Origin: Chloroflexota bacterium
Lineage (GTDB): Bacteria > Chloroflexota > Anaerolineae > SpSt-313
Direction of reading: 5' to 3'
Length of the DNA stretch: 49,433 nucleotides
Assembly: GCA_029553955.1 (NCBI GenBank)
Contig: JAKPJZ010000195.1
Coordinates: 1-49,433 of the forward strand
Part shown: positions 37,871 to 44,887 of the stretch, piece after piece
Layout: each line of letters opens with the position of its first letter
Numbering within the stretch: position 1 is the first letter of the stretch
Position numbers and translations under genes: made by a program
The notes under the pieces: model-generated
Told to the model about the DNA's origin: nothing
Seen by the model: the letters and a program-made list of their open reading frames with translations, nothing else
Databases searched by the model: none

Positions 37871-37954
37871 CGGGGATTTTGGAGCTTGCCTGGCGGCGCC
37901 GGCCTGCCCCCGCGGGGGCAGGCCGGCGCCGCCAGGCAAGCTCCAAAATCCCCG
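37871..37954. repeat. palindromic element G: 84-bp perfect palindrome
   Basis: 42-bp arms without loop: CGGGGATTTTGGAGCTTGCC, TGGCGGCGCCGGCCTGCCCC, CG and its exact complement. The left flank (CCGGGGCCTGCACCGGGC, CGGCCACCCGGTCCTGGCCC) resembles that of the palindrome at 26902. It ends 18 bp before the next start codon, so in RNA the stem would sit beside the ribosome-binding site AGGGA. Confidence 0.9.
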
Positions 37955-37972
37955 CCCAAGGCAGGGAACGCC

Positions 37973-38461
37973 ATGGACCAGAAAACCTATCATCTGCGCC
38001 GCAAAGAGCAGGCGATCAGCGACCCCGGCGAGCTGCTCGAGATCATCCAGGGCCAGCGCTGCATGACGCTTGCCCTGTGCCGCGATGGCGAGCCGTACCT
38101 GGCGACGGTCAGCCACGGCTATGATGCGGCCGCGCGCTGCTTCTACTTTCACTGCGCGCGCCGGGGCAAAAAGATCGACTATCTCGAGGCCAACCCCATC
38201 GTCTGGGGCCAGGTGCTGGAGGACCGGGGCTACCTCACAGGCCAGTGCGACCACGCCTACCGTACGGTGCAGTTCCGTGGGCGGGCCGAGCTGGTGGAGG
38301 ACCTGGAGGAGAAGCGCCGGGCGCTGACGCTCATGATCGAGCGCCTGGAGCCGGACCCCGAGCCGCTGAAGCAGCGACTGCTCGTGGAGGCGCGGCTGCG
38401 TGGCGTGTGCATCGTGCGCGTGCGCGTGCTCGAGATGACGGGGAAGCACGGCAATTCATGA
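37973..38461 (+). CDS. pyridoxamine 5'-phosphate oxidase-related FMN-binding protein
   Basis: A 162-residue split-barrel flavoprotein-like gene. The pattern CMTLALCRDGEPYLATVSHG, FYFHCARRGKKIDYLEANP and QCDHAYRTVQFRGRAELVED is typical of the NimA/PNPOx-like family, which binds FMN or F420 and reduces small substrates. Cys residues (CMTLALC) are unusual there. The start ATG follows AGGGA by five nt, and the stem of element G is immediately upstream. The C-terminal helix (EPLKQRLLVEARLRGVCIV) is normal. Substrate unknown. Confidence 0.85.
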   Translation: MDQKTYHLRRKEQAISDPGELLEIIQGQRCMTLALCRDGEPYLATVSHGYDAAARCFYFHCARRGKKIDYLEANPIVWGQVLEDRGYLTGQCDHAYRTVQFRGRAELVEDLEEKRRALTLMIERLEPDPEPLKQRLLVEARLRGVCIVRVRVLEMTGKHGNS

Positions 38462-38464
38462 ACA

Positions 38465-38532
38465 AGGGGTTTGGTCGAGTATGTCGCGTCGCCGCCCGCG
38501 AGCGGCGACGCGACATACTCGACCAAACCCCT
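38465..38532. terminator. palindrome H between convergent genes (34-bp arms, one mismatch)
   Basis: AGGGGTTTGGTCGAGTATGT, CGCGTCGCCGCCCG pairs with its complement ending CCAAACCCCT; the only mismatch is 38496/38501. It sits 3 bp after one stop codon and 11 bp before the other, as a bidirectional terminator would. Confidence 0.85.
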
Positions 38533-38543
38533 CCAGATGGAGA

Positions 38544-39407
38544 TTACTTGCCGAGGACGCGTTTGAGCTCGTCGGGCTTGTTGGTGGTGATGGCGTCGAT
38601 GCCAAAGCCGGCCAGCCGCTGCATATCGCCGGGGGCGTCGACAGTCCAGGTGCCGATCCGGAGCCCTTTGGCGTGCACGGCGCTGACCAGGTCTTGCGAC
38701 ACGTTGCCGGCCACGGGCAGGAAGTAGTCGGCGCCCGTGTTCTGCATGGCGTCGTCGACGATCTGTTCGGGCGACTTGAGCAGGCGCTCGGTCATCCACG
38801 AGGCATTGACCAGCGCGCCGGTCTTGACCGTTGGCTCGAGCTTTTTGACGTCGACCAGGGTGGGGAAATCGAAGGAAATGATGATGACCTGGTCGAGCAT
38901 GTCGCGCGCCTTGACGGCGTCGATCACCTTCTGCTCGATGCCCGGGTAGCGGCCAGGGAATTTGCTCGCCTTGATCTCGATCTGCACCAGCGCCTTGCCC
39001 TTGGCCACGTCGAGCACCTCGCCCAGGGTGGGGATGGGCTCCACGGCCGGCCAGGTGCCCCCGGCGAACTTGCTGGCGGCATTCAGCTTCTTCAGCTCGG
39101 CCATGGTCAGGCTGCTGACGAGCCCCGAGCCGTCGGTGGTGCGCGTGAGGTCGGGGTCATGCATCACGACGAGCTCGCCGTCGTGCGACAGGTGCACGTC
39201 GCATTCGATCATGTCGACGCCGAGTGCGAGCGCGGCGCTGAAGGCGCCCAGCGTGTTCTCTGGGGCCAGCGCCGCGCCGCCACGGTGGGCGACGACGAGC
39301 ACGTTGGCGGCGGCGGGGGGCAGCGGGCTGGGCGCCGGCCGGGCGCAGGCGGCGAGGAGGAGTGTGATGGGGATCGCGGCGAGCAGGCACCGGATTGTCT
39401 GAGTCAT
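38544..39407 (-). CDS. glycerophosphodiester phosphodiesterase lipoprotein (UgpQ/GlpQ-like)
   Basis: Hydrolyses glycerophosphodiesters to glycerol-3-phosphate outside the membrane. A signal peptide with lipobox LLLAACARP anchors it. The catalytic core has VVAHRGGAALAPENTLGAF, MIECDVHLSHDGELVVMHD, TRTTDGSG, ALVQIEIKA and IGTWTVDAPGDMQRL, all GDPD hallmarks. The 287-residue length is normal. The start is the ATG at 39407, eight nt after AAGGAG; the frame remains open upstream only through an 84-bp tandem repeat. It lies next to a ugpB-type transporter, which suggests that its product is imported. Confidence 0.94.
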   Translation of the reverse strand: MTQTIRCLLAAIPITLLLAACARPAPSPLPPAAANVLVVAHRGGAALAPENTLGAFSAALALGVDMIECDVHLSHDGELVVMHDPDLTRTTDGSGLVSSLTMAELKKLNAASKFAGGTWPAVEPIPTLGEVLDVAKGKALVQIEIKASKFPGRYPGIEQKVIDAVKARDMLDQVIIISFDFPTLVDVKKLEPTVKTGALVNASWMTERLLKSPEQIVDDAMQNTGADYFLPVAGNVSQDLVSAVHAKGLRIGTWTVDAPGDMQRLAGFGIDAITTNKPDELKRVLGK

Positions 39408-39427
39408 GCGCGCAACTCCTTCGTCCT

Positions 39428-39780
39428 GGAGTCCCGAACTTGTTCGGGCGGTCCGGCCCCAACAAGTTGGGGAGTCCGGGCTGGAACACCGACCTGGAGT
39501 CCCGAGCTTGTTCGGGGGGCCGGCTGTTGGGGCGGTCCGGCCCCAACAAGTTGGGGAGTCCGGGCTGGAACACCGACCTGGAGTCCCGAACTTGTTCGGG
39601 GGGCCGGCTGTTGGGGCGGTCCGGCCCCAACAAGTTGGGGAGTCCGGGCTGGAACACCGACCCGGAGTCCCGAGCTTGTTCGGGGGGCCGGCCCCAACAA
39701 GTTGGGGAGTCCGGGCCAACAAGTTGGGGAGTCCGGGCTGGAGCCCCTCGGCCCCAACAAGTTGGGGAGTCCGGGCTCGC
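39428..39780. repeat. 84-bp tandem repeat array upstream of the phosphodiesterase gene
   Basis: Starts of GGAGTCCCGA fall at 39428, 39496, 39580 and 39664; the full period is 84 bp and the first copy lacks 16 bp. Each unit has two small palindromes, CCCGAACTTGTTCGGG and CCCCAACAAGTTGGGG, then AGTCCGGGCTGGAACACCG. Truncated units continue to ~39780. All frames stay open because 84 is a multiple of three. Confidence 0.9.
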
Positions 39781-39784
39781 CTGC

Positions 39785-39832
39785 CCAAAGATGCGTGGCG
39801 GCCCGCTCAGGCGGGCCGCCACGCATCTTTGG
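39785..39832. terminator. hairpin after the ugp cluster (22-bp arms)
   Basis: CCAAAGATGCGTGGCGGCCC, GC pairs exactly with its complement around TCAG (39807-39810). It lies 25 bp downstream of the ugpB stop (minus strand), where an operon terminator is expected. Confidence 0.8.
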
Positions 39833-39857
39833 CCTCGGGGGGGCGTGCGAACCGCCC

Positions 39858-41213
39858 CTACTTGACGGTATCGTTGTAGTCCTGGATCGACTGGGTGATC
39901 GACCTGGCGGCTTCGTCGAGGGCCTGTTTGGCCGTTGGCGTGGTGCCGGTCATGTAGGCCTCGATGGCCTTCTCCACGGTCTGGCGGGCCTCCGGGAAGA
40001 CGCCGATCAGGCCGCCGGCGGTCACGTTGTTCGTGGGGGCCATGTGCAGTTGGTCGATGGCCACTTGGAACTGCGGGTACTTTTCGCGCCAGGCCACGTC
40101 GTCGGGATGGTTGTAGCCCTTGGCGTGCACCGGGTAGTAGCCGGTGTTGATGTGCCAGAAGGCCTGCTGCTCGGCCGCGACCATGAACTTGACGAACTTC
40201 CAGGCCGCGTCCTGCTCGGCCTGCGGCCGGGCGTTGAGGATCCACAGCGAGGCGCCGCCGATGATGGTGCCGGCCTTGCCATAGTCCTCTTCGTTCTGGC
40301 GCGGCAGGAAGCCGACGCCCAGCTCGAACTTGCCCGCTGCAGCGTCGACGCGGTCGCGCAGGGCTGCAGTCGAGTCGAGGGTCATGGCGACGGTGCCGGC
40401 GTCAAAGGCCTTCTTGGTATCGGTGGTCGAGCGGCCGAGGTTCTGCGAGATGCCCTCGTCGATCATGCTCTTCCACCACTCGAGGAGCGCGACGCCCCGA
40501 TCGTTGTTGAAGGTGGCCTCGGTGGCGCGGGCCTTGCGGCCGTTCTCGTTGTTGGTGTAGTACTGGCCCGACACCGCCATCCACTGCTCAAAGAACCAGC
40601 CGTAGAAGGCGAACGAGTTGCCGTACTGCACCGTCTTGCCCGAGGCGTCCTTCTTGGTCAGCTTGCGCGAGTACTCGGCCACCTCGGCCCAGGTGCGCGG
40701 CGGCTTCTCGGGGTCGAGGTTGGCGGCCTTGAACATGTCCTTGTTGTAGTACAACACCGGGTTCGAGCTGTTGAAGGGCATCGACTGCAGCTTGCCGTCG
40801 ACCGTGTAGTAGTTCAGGATGTTCTTCTCGATGTCGGAAATGTCGAACTTTTCCTTGTCGATGAAATCCTGCATCGGCGTGATGACCTTGAGGTCGGTCA
40901 GCAGGCGGGTGCCCAGGTCGTAGATCTGGACGACGGCCGGCACGTTCTTTGACTGCAGGCCCGCCTTGAGCTTGTTGATCTCGTCGTCATAGCTGCCCTG
41001 GAAGGTCGCCGTGACGAACACTTCGTTCTGCGACTCGTTGAACCTTTTCACCATGGTCTGCACGACTTCGCCGGTCTTGCCGCTCATGGCGAACCAGAAG
41101 TCGATCTTGACGGGCTGGTCGGGGGCCTTGGTCGGCTGGGCCGCGGGGGCGCAGCCGGGCAGCATGCCGGCGAACAGCGCCAGCACCATGAGGATAAGGA
41201 AAGCGCGCTTCAT
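39858..41213 (-). CDS. ugpB: UgpB-like glycerol-3-phosphate ABC transporter substrate-binding lipoprotein
   Basis: Extracytoplasmic binding protein for glycerol-3-phosphate or a related phosphodiester. Signal and lipobox: MKRAFLILMVLALFAGMLPG then Cys. The mature part matches UgpB closely in wording: FWFAMSGKTGEVVQTMVKRF, VPAVVQIYDLGTRLLTD, SMPFNSSNPVLYYNKDMF and GFLPRQNEEDYGKAGTIIGG, with the helical end typical of family 1 solute-binding proteins. At 451 residues it is normal. The ATG follows GGTGGAG. It is ~100 bp upstream-gapped from ugpE, and no ATPase gene (ugpC) is present. Confidence 0.92.
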   Translation of the reverse strand: MKRAFLILMVLALFAGMLPGCAPAAQPTKAPDQPVKIDFWFAMSGKTGEVVQTMVKRFNESQNEVFVTATFQGSYDDEINKLKAGLQSKNVPAVVQIYDLGTRLLTDLKVITPMQDFIDKEKFDISDIEKNILNYYTVDGKLQSMPFNSSNPVLYYNKDMFKAANLDPEKPPRTWAEVAEYSRKLTKKDASGKTVQYGNSFAFYGWFFEQWMAVSGQYYTNNENGRKARATEATFNNDRGVALLEWWKSMIDEGISQNLGRSTTDTKKAFDAGTVAMTLDSTAALRDRVDAAAGKFELGVGFLPRQNEEDYGKAGTIIGGASLWILNARPQAEQDAAWKFVKFMVAAEQQAFWHINTGYYPVHAKGYNHPDDVAWREKYPQFQVAIDQLHMAPTNNVTAGGLIGVFPEARQTVEKAIEAYMTGTTPTAKQALDEAARSITQSIQDYNDTVK

Positions 41214-41312
41214 GGCTCTTCTCCACCTTTCTTCATTGACAAGCGGAACACCATTGCGATGACCCGGTCCGGAAGGGTTGCTGTCTGGGCATTCACCTCC
41301 TCTCGCGCTCAC

Positions 41313-42152
41313 TCACCCCTTGAGCGCTCCCGCGGTCAGGCCGCGGATGAGCTGGCGGTTGGCGATGAAGAACAGGACCAGGGTCGGTATCATCACGAGC
41401 ACCACGCCGGCCATGATCACCGCCCACATTTCGCGCTCGGCATCGCGCAGCATGGTAATGCCGATCTGCACCGTACGCATCTCAACCTTGTTGGTGATCA
41501 GGAGCGGCCACAGGTACTGATTGTAGGTCTGCAAAAAGCTGTAGACGGCCAGCGTGCCCAGCGCGGGGCGCGCCAGAGGCACGGCGATGGTCACCAGGTA
41601 GCGCAGGTTGCTGCAGCCGTCGATGGTGGCGGCGTCGTAGAGGTCCCTCGGCAGGCTCATGAATGACTGGCGGATCAAAAAGGTCGCAAAGGCCGAGGCC
41701 ATGAAGGGGGCGATCAGGCCCATGTAGGTGTCATCCCACTGGATGCCCTGGATGAAGAGATAGTTGGGGATGATCGTCGACTCCCAGGGGATCATCATCG
41801 TCGACAGGAACACGAGAAAGACGAGCTGCTTGCCTTTGAACGGCAGGAAGGCAAAGGCAAAGGCCGCTAGGCTGGCCATCACGAGCTGCGCCATCATCAC
41901 GCCGCTCGACTGGATAAAGCTGTTCATCACAAAGCGCACGAGCGGCGCCTGCTGCAGCGCGTCGGCATAGTTCTGAACATAGAACTCGATTGGGAACAGC
42001 TTGGGCGGGTAGGTATCGACGTTGCTGGGGCTGAGGAACGACGTGACCACCCCGTTGTAGAGCGGGTAGATCATGATAATGGCGGCCACGGTCAAGAGCA
42101 GATAGAGGAGCACGCGGCCGGCGGTCTTGCGCAGGTGAGTGGGCTTGCTCAT
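41313..42152 (-). CDS. ugpE: ABC transporter permease UgpE
   Basis: Inner-membrane permease subunit. Six predicted membrane segments begin with GRVLLYLLLTVAAIIMIYPL. The MalG/UgpE-type coupling motif is AATIDGCSNLRYLVTIAVPL (EAA-loop, normally EAA--DGAS--). The distinctive UgpE text TMMIPWESTIIPNYLFI is present. At 279 residues it is normal. Its ATG overlaps the ugpA stop (ATGA), so the two permeases are coupled; ugpB follows 99 bp later on the same strand. Confidence 0.92.
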   Translation of the reverse strand: MSKPTHLRKTAGRVLLYLLLTVAAIIMIYPLYNGVVTSFLSPSNVDTYPPKLFPIEFYVQNYADALQQAPLVRFVMNSFIQSSGVMMAQLVMASLAAFAFAFLPFKGKQLVFLVFLSTMMIPWESTIIPNYLFIQGIQWDDTYMGLIAPFMASAFATFLIRQSFMSLPRDLYDAATIDGCSNLRYLVTIAVPLARPALGTLAVYSFLQTYNQYLWPLLITNKVEMRTVQIGITMLRDAEREMWAVIMAGVVLVMIPTLVLFFIANRQLIRGLTAGALKG

Positions 42153-43093
42153 GCGTAATGCACCCTCTTCTCAATGACCCCGAACTGGATGATCGTCAGG
42201 ACGAGCATGATGACGAAGAGGATCAGGGCCTGGGCCGAGGCAAAGCCGTACTGCCCGTTGAAGTAAAAGCTGCGATAGATCTCGTGCACTACCACCTGCG
42301 TGGCATCGACCGGCCCGCCTTTGGTCAGGATGTTCACCTCGGTAAAGGTCTGGAAGGCGTTGAGGGTGGTCACCACCAGCAGGAAGAAGAGGCTGGGGGT
42401 GATCAGCGGGAAGGTGATGTGCCGCCAACTGGCCCAGAACCCGGCGCCGTCGATCTTGGCCGCTTCGAACAGTTCGTCGGAGATGCCCTGCATGCCGGCC
42501 AGGAGGACGACCGTGGCGAACCCTGCCTGCAGCCAGATGCGCGGCACCGACACCGCAAAGAGCGCCCATGCCGGGTCGATGAGCCAGCCGACGCGCGGCA
42601 GGTGCAACAGGTCCAGCATATAGTTGAAGGGGCCGAGGTTGGGGTGGTAGAGGAACTGGAAGAGCATGGCGGCGGTGGCCCCCGAGATGGCCAGTGTCAG
42701 GGCGAAGGCGATGCGGTAGGCTGCGATGCCCTTCAGGCGCAGGTTGCCCAGCGTCGCCAGCACGAGCGACACGAGGAGCACGCCCGGCACGGTGTACAGC
42801 ACAAAGCGCGCGGTGACGGCCAGGCTGTTGAGGTACTCTGGCGATTCGAGCAGGCGCTGGTAGTACTTGATGCCGACAAAGTTGGCCATCTGCCCGATCG
42901 AGTTGGTGGCATAGGTGCTCAGGACGATGGAGCGGATCAGAGGGTAGAAGACAAAGACCGTGAACACGATGAGCGACGGTGCCAGGTAGGGCAAGGCTGC
43001 CAGCCACTGGGCAATGTCGTGGCGCGCTTCTCGGCCGCGGCGGCGCCCATGGTCTTTCGCTTCCTTGACGGTCTTCTCGGTCAACACGGCCAT
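42149..43093 (-). CDS. ugpA: ABC transporter permease UgpA
   Basis: Partner permease of UgpE. The first segment is LPYLAPSLIVFTVFVFYPLI, and the coupling loop EAAKIDGAGFWASWRHITFP is intact. NILTKGGPVDATQVVVHEIY is typical of MalF/UgpA proteins. The length is 314 residues. The chosen ATG (43093) lies ten nt after GGAGGA; an ATG nine bases earlier is too close. It is the first gene of the cluster. The polar N-terminal ~30 residues (EKTVKEAKDHGRRRGREAR) are cytoplasmic. Confidence 0.92.
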   Translation of the reverse strand: MAVLTEKTVKEAKDHGRRRGREARHDIAQWLAALPYLAPSLIVFTVFVFYPLIRSIVLSTYATNSIGQMANFVGIKYYQRLLESPEYLNSLAVTARFVLYTVPGVLLVSLVLATLGNLRLKGIAAYRIAFALTLAISGATAAMLFQFLYHPNLGPFNYMLDLLHLPRVGWLIDPAWALFAVSVPRIWLQAGFATVVLLAGMQGISDELFEAAKIDGAGFWASWRHITFPLITPSLFFLLVVTTLNAFQTFTEVNILTKGGPVDATQVVVHEIYRSFYFNGQYGFASAQALILFVIMLVLTIIQFGVIEKRVHYA

Positions 43094-43209
43094 AGATGGC
43101 ATTCCTCCAGTCCGAGCATCAACACTGATGGGGCACGCCTGGGCGTTGCGTTGTTGAGGAGCATGGTGCAGAGCATGGCAGTGAGGGGGGCAGTGGCGTG
43201 AGCCCGATG

Positions 43210-43238
43210 AGCGTATCATGGACCCTCTCTGCTGTCAA
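43210..43238 (-). promoter_or_regulatory. promoter of ugpA-ugpE-ugpB
   Basis: Minus strand: TTGACA (43238-43233), a 17-bp spacer, and TACGCT (43215-43210). The leader is ~110 nt; no Pho box was recognised. Confidence 0.65.
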
Positions 43239-43252
43239 AAGCGCTTACAAGT

Positions 43253-43465
43253 TGTCATTGCGAGCCGCAGCGAAGCAATCTCCGCGTCGGGCATTGGAGT
43301 TGCATCGCTCCGCTCGCAACCAAGGGATTGCTTCGTCGGCGGCTGCGGCCGCCTCCTCGCAATGACAGGCCAAGGCTCTGTGCTGGGCCCAGGGTTCGGC
43401 GAACCCTGGGGTACTCGCAATGACAGCGCGCAAGCTTTTGAGCAGCGCAGAGAAGCAATGACAGC
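43253..43465. repeat. GTCATTGCGAG composite repeat
   Basis: TGTCATTGCGAGCCGCAGCG ... GCCGCCTCCTCGCAATGACAG, then GGCTCTGTGCTGGGCCCAGG, GTTCGGCGAACCCTGGGG, TACTCGCAATGACAG; a degenerate GAAGCAATGACAGCTCG tail follows. It lies between the divergent promoters of ugpA and the response regulator. Confidence 0.85.
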
Positions 43466-43483
43466 TCGAGGTGCACACGCCAC

Positions 43484-43512
43484 TTGCCGAGAGACGCCTC
43501 GATTACTATACT
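43484..43512 (+). promoter_or_regulatory. promoter of the response-regulator gene
   Basis: TTGCCG (43484-43489), a 17-bp spacer, and TATACT (43507-43512), ~75 nt before the start. Confidence 0.55.
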
Positions 43513-43594
43513 CTACCACATTCAACAGAGGCGTGCATCGTCCTTTGGGCCGTGTTGCGGCCAAGAGTGGGCCAGAAAGAGGACAGGATATCTC

Positions 43595-44887
43595 GTGTCT
43601 GACGGGGAGACGTTCGATCGCCACCTACGCCGCGCCCTCAACCACCTGTACGAGCCCGACGTCCTGCGCTCCAGCCCTTTGGCGCTGCTGCTCCTACCGC
43701 CCGATCAGGCGCGCCAGCCCATGGCCCTGAGCCGGGCCCTCACCGAGGCTATCGAGGCGCTCAAGCCGGACCCAGGCACGCCGCCCGAGGCGCCGGCGTG
43801 GCGCATGTACGAGCTGCTGCTGTACCGCTACGTGCACTGTGCCACTCAGGCCGACCTGGCGCAACAACTGGCCATCAGCGTGCGCCAGCTTCGCCGCGAG
43901 CAGGCCCAGGCGCTGGCCGTGCTGGCCGAGTGTCTGCAGCGCCGGCACCAGCTCGGCAGCGCCGAGCTGGCCGCCCTGGAGACGGCGCGGGAGCCCGACG
44001 GCCCTGGGGATGAGAACCGCGACCTCTCGCGCGAGCTGCAGTGGCTGCAGGAGAACGCGCCGGGCGAGGTCGCCGACCTGGTCCAGGAGCTCGACGTGGT
44101 GCACGGCCTGGCGCGGCCGCTCGTCGCGCAGTATGCGGTGCGGCTGGAGCTGAGCCTGGCGGGCGGCCTGCCGCCGGTCGCGATGCCGGCGACGGCGCTG
44201 CGCCAGGCGCTGCTCCTATTGCTGACGGCAGCGGTGCACCGCGCCTCGCCGGGGACGGTCTCGCTGCAGGTCGAGCGCAGCGGCTCGCGCCTGGCGCTGG
44301 CGCTGCATGCCCGGCAGGCAGCAGGGGCCAAGGGGGTGGTGCCTGAGGACGATGCCGCCGGCCTGCGCGATGCGGAGGCGCTGTTGCGTCTCTCGGGCGG
44401 CAGCCTCAGCGCCGCCGGGGCCGGCACTCTGGCCATCAAGGCCTGGCTGCCGCTGGCCGATGTGGTGCCGGTGCTGGTGATTGACGATAACCGCGATGCC
44501 CTGCAGCTTTTGGAACGCTACGCGGCCGGCACCCGCTATCGCCTGACCGCGAGCCACGACCCCGTGCAGGCGCTGGCGCTGGCCGAGAAGGAGCGCTCGC
44601 CGCTCATCGTCGTCGACGTGATGATGGCCGGCCTCGACGGCTGGCAGTTGTTGCAGCGCCTGCGCCGGGGCCCGGCGGCAGGCAGCCGTGTCATCGTCTG
44701 CACCGTGCTGGCGCAGCGCGAGGTGGCCCTGGCCCTGGGGGCCGACGATTTCCTGCGCAAGCCGGTCAGTCGCCAGGCGTTTCTTGAGGCGCTTGACCGT
44801 CAGTGGGCGGCGACGGCGCCAGGGTCTGCGCCAGGGCACGCACCGTTTCCATCAGGTCCCGCCCCGAGAGCCCCTGAGGGCGGCTGA
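43595..44887 (+). CDS. response-regulator protein with C-terminal receiver domain
   Basis: A 430-residue protein. The C-terminus (~290-405) is a full receiver: VLVIDDNRDALQLLERYA, phospho-acceptor Asp in IVVDVMMAGLDGWQLLQRL, and the Lys of FLRKPVS. The N-terminal ~130 residues have a helical segment ending in a helix-turn-helix-like TQADLAQQLAISVRQLRREQ. The middle (~190-285) resembles a degenerate kinase ATPase domain (LRQALLLLLTAAVHRASPG; GLRDAEALLRLSGGSLSAAG) without obvious ATP residues. The start is a GTG six nt after AGGA. The last 122 bp overlap the opposite-strand kinase gene. Confidence 0.8.
   Translation: MSDGETFDRHLRRALNHLYEPDVLRSSPLALLLLPPDQARQPMALSRALTEAIEALKPDPGTPPEAPAWRMYELLLYRYVHCATQADLAQQLAISVRQLRREQAQALAVLAECLQRRHQLGSAELAALETAREPDGPGDENRDLSRELQWLQENAPGEVADLVQELDVVHGLARPLVAQYAVRLELSLAGGLPPVAMPATALRQALLLLLTAAVHRASPGTVSLQVERSGSRLALALHARQAAGAKGVVPEDDAAGLRDAEALLRLSGGSLSAAGAGTLAIKAWLPLADVVPVLVIDDNRDALQLLERYAAGTRYRLTASHDPVQALALAEKERSPLIVVDVMMAGLDGWQLLQRLRRGPAAGSRVIVCTVLAQREVALALGADDFLRKPVSRQAFLEALDRQWAATAPGSAPGHAPFPSGPAPRAPEGG

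Noticed and set aside
39428..39780. CRISPR array
   Set aside because: The repeat is continuous at 84 bp with no unique spacers, and no cas gene is present.
39408..39788. An N-terminal extension of the phosphodiesterase through the tandem repeats
   Set aside because: The extension is pure repeat translation, while the ATG at 39407 has AAGGAG and begins a proper signal peptide.
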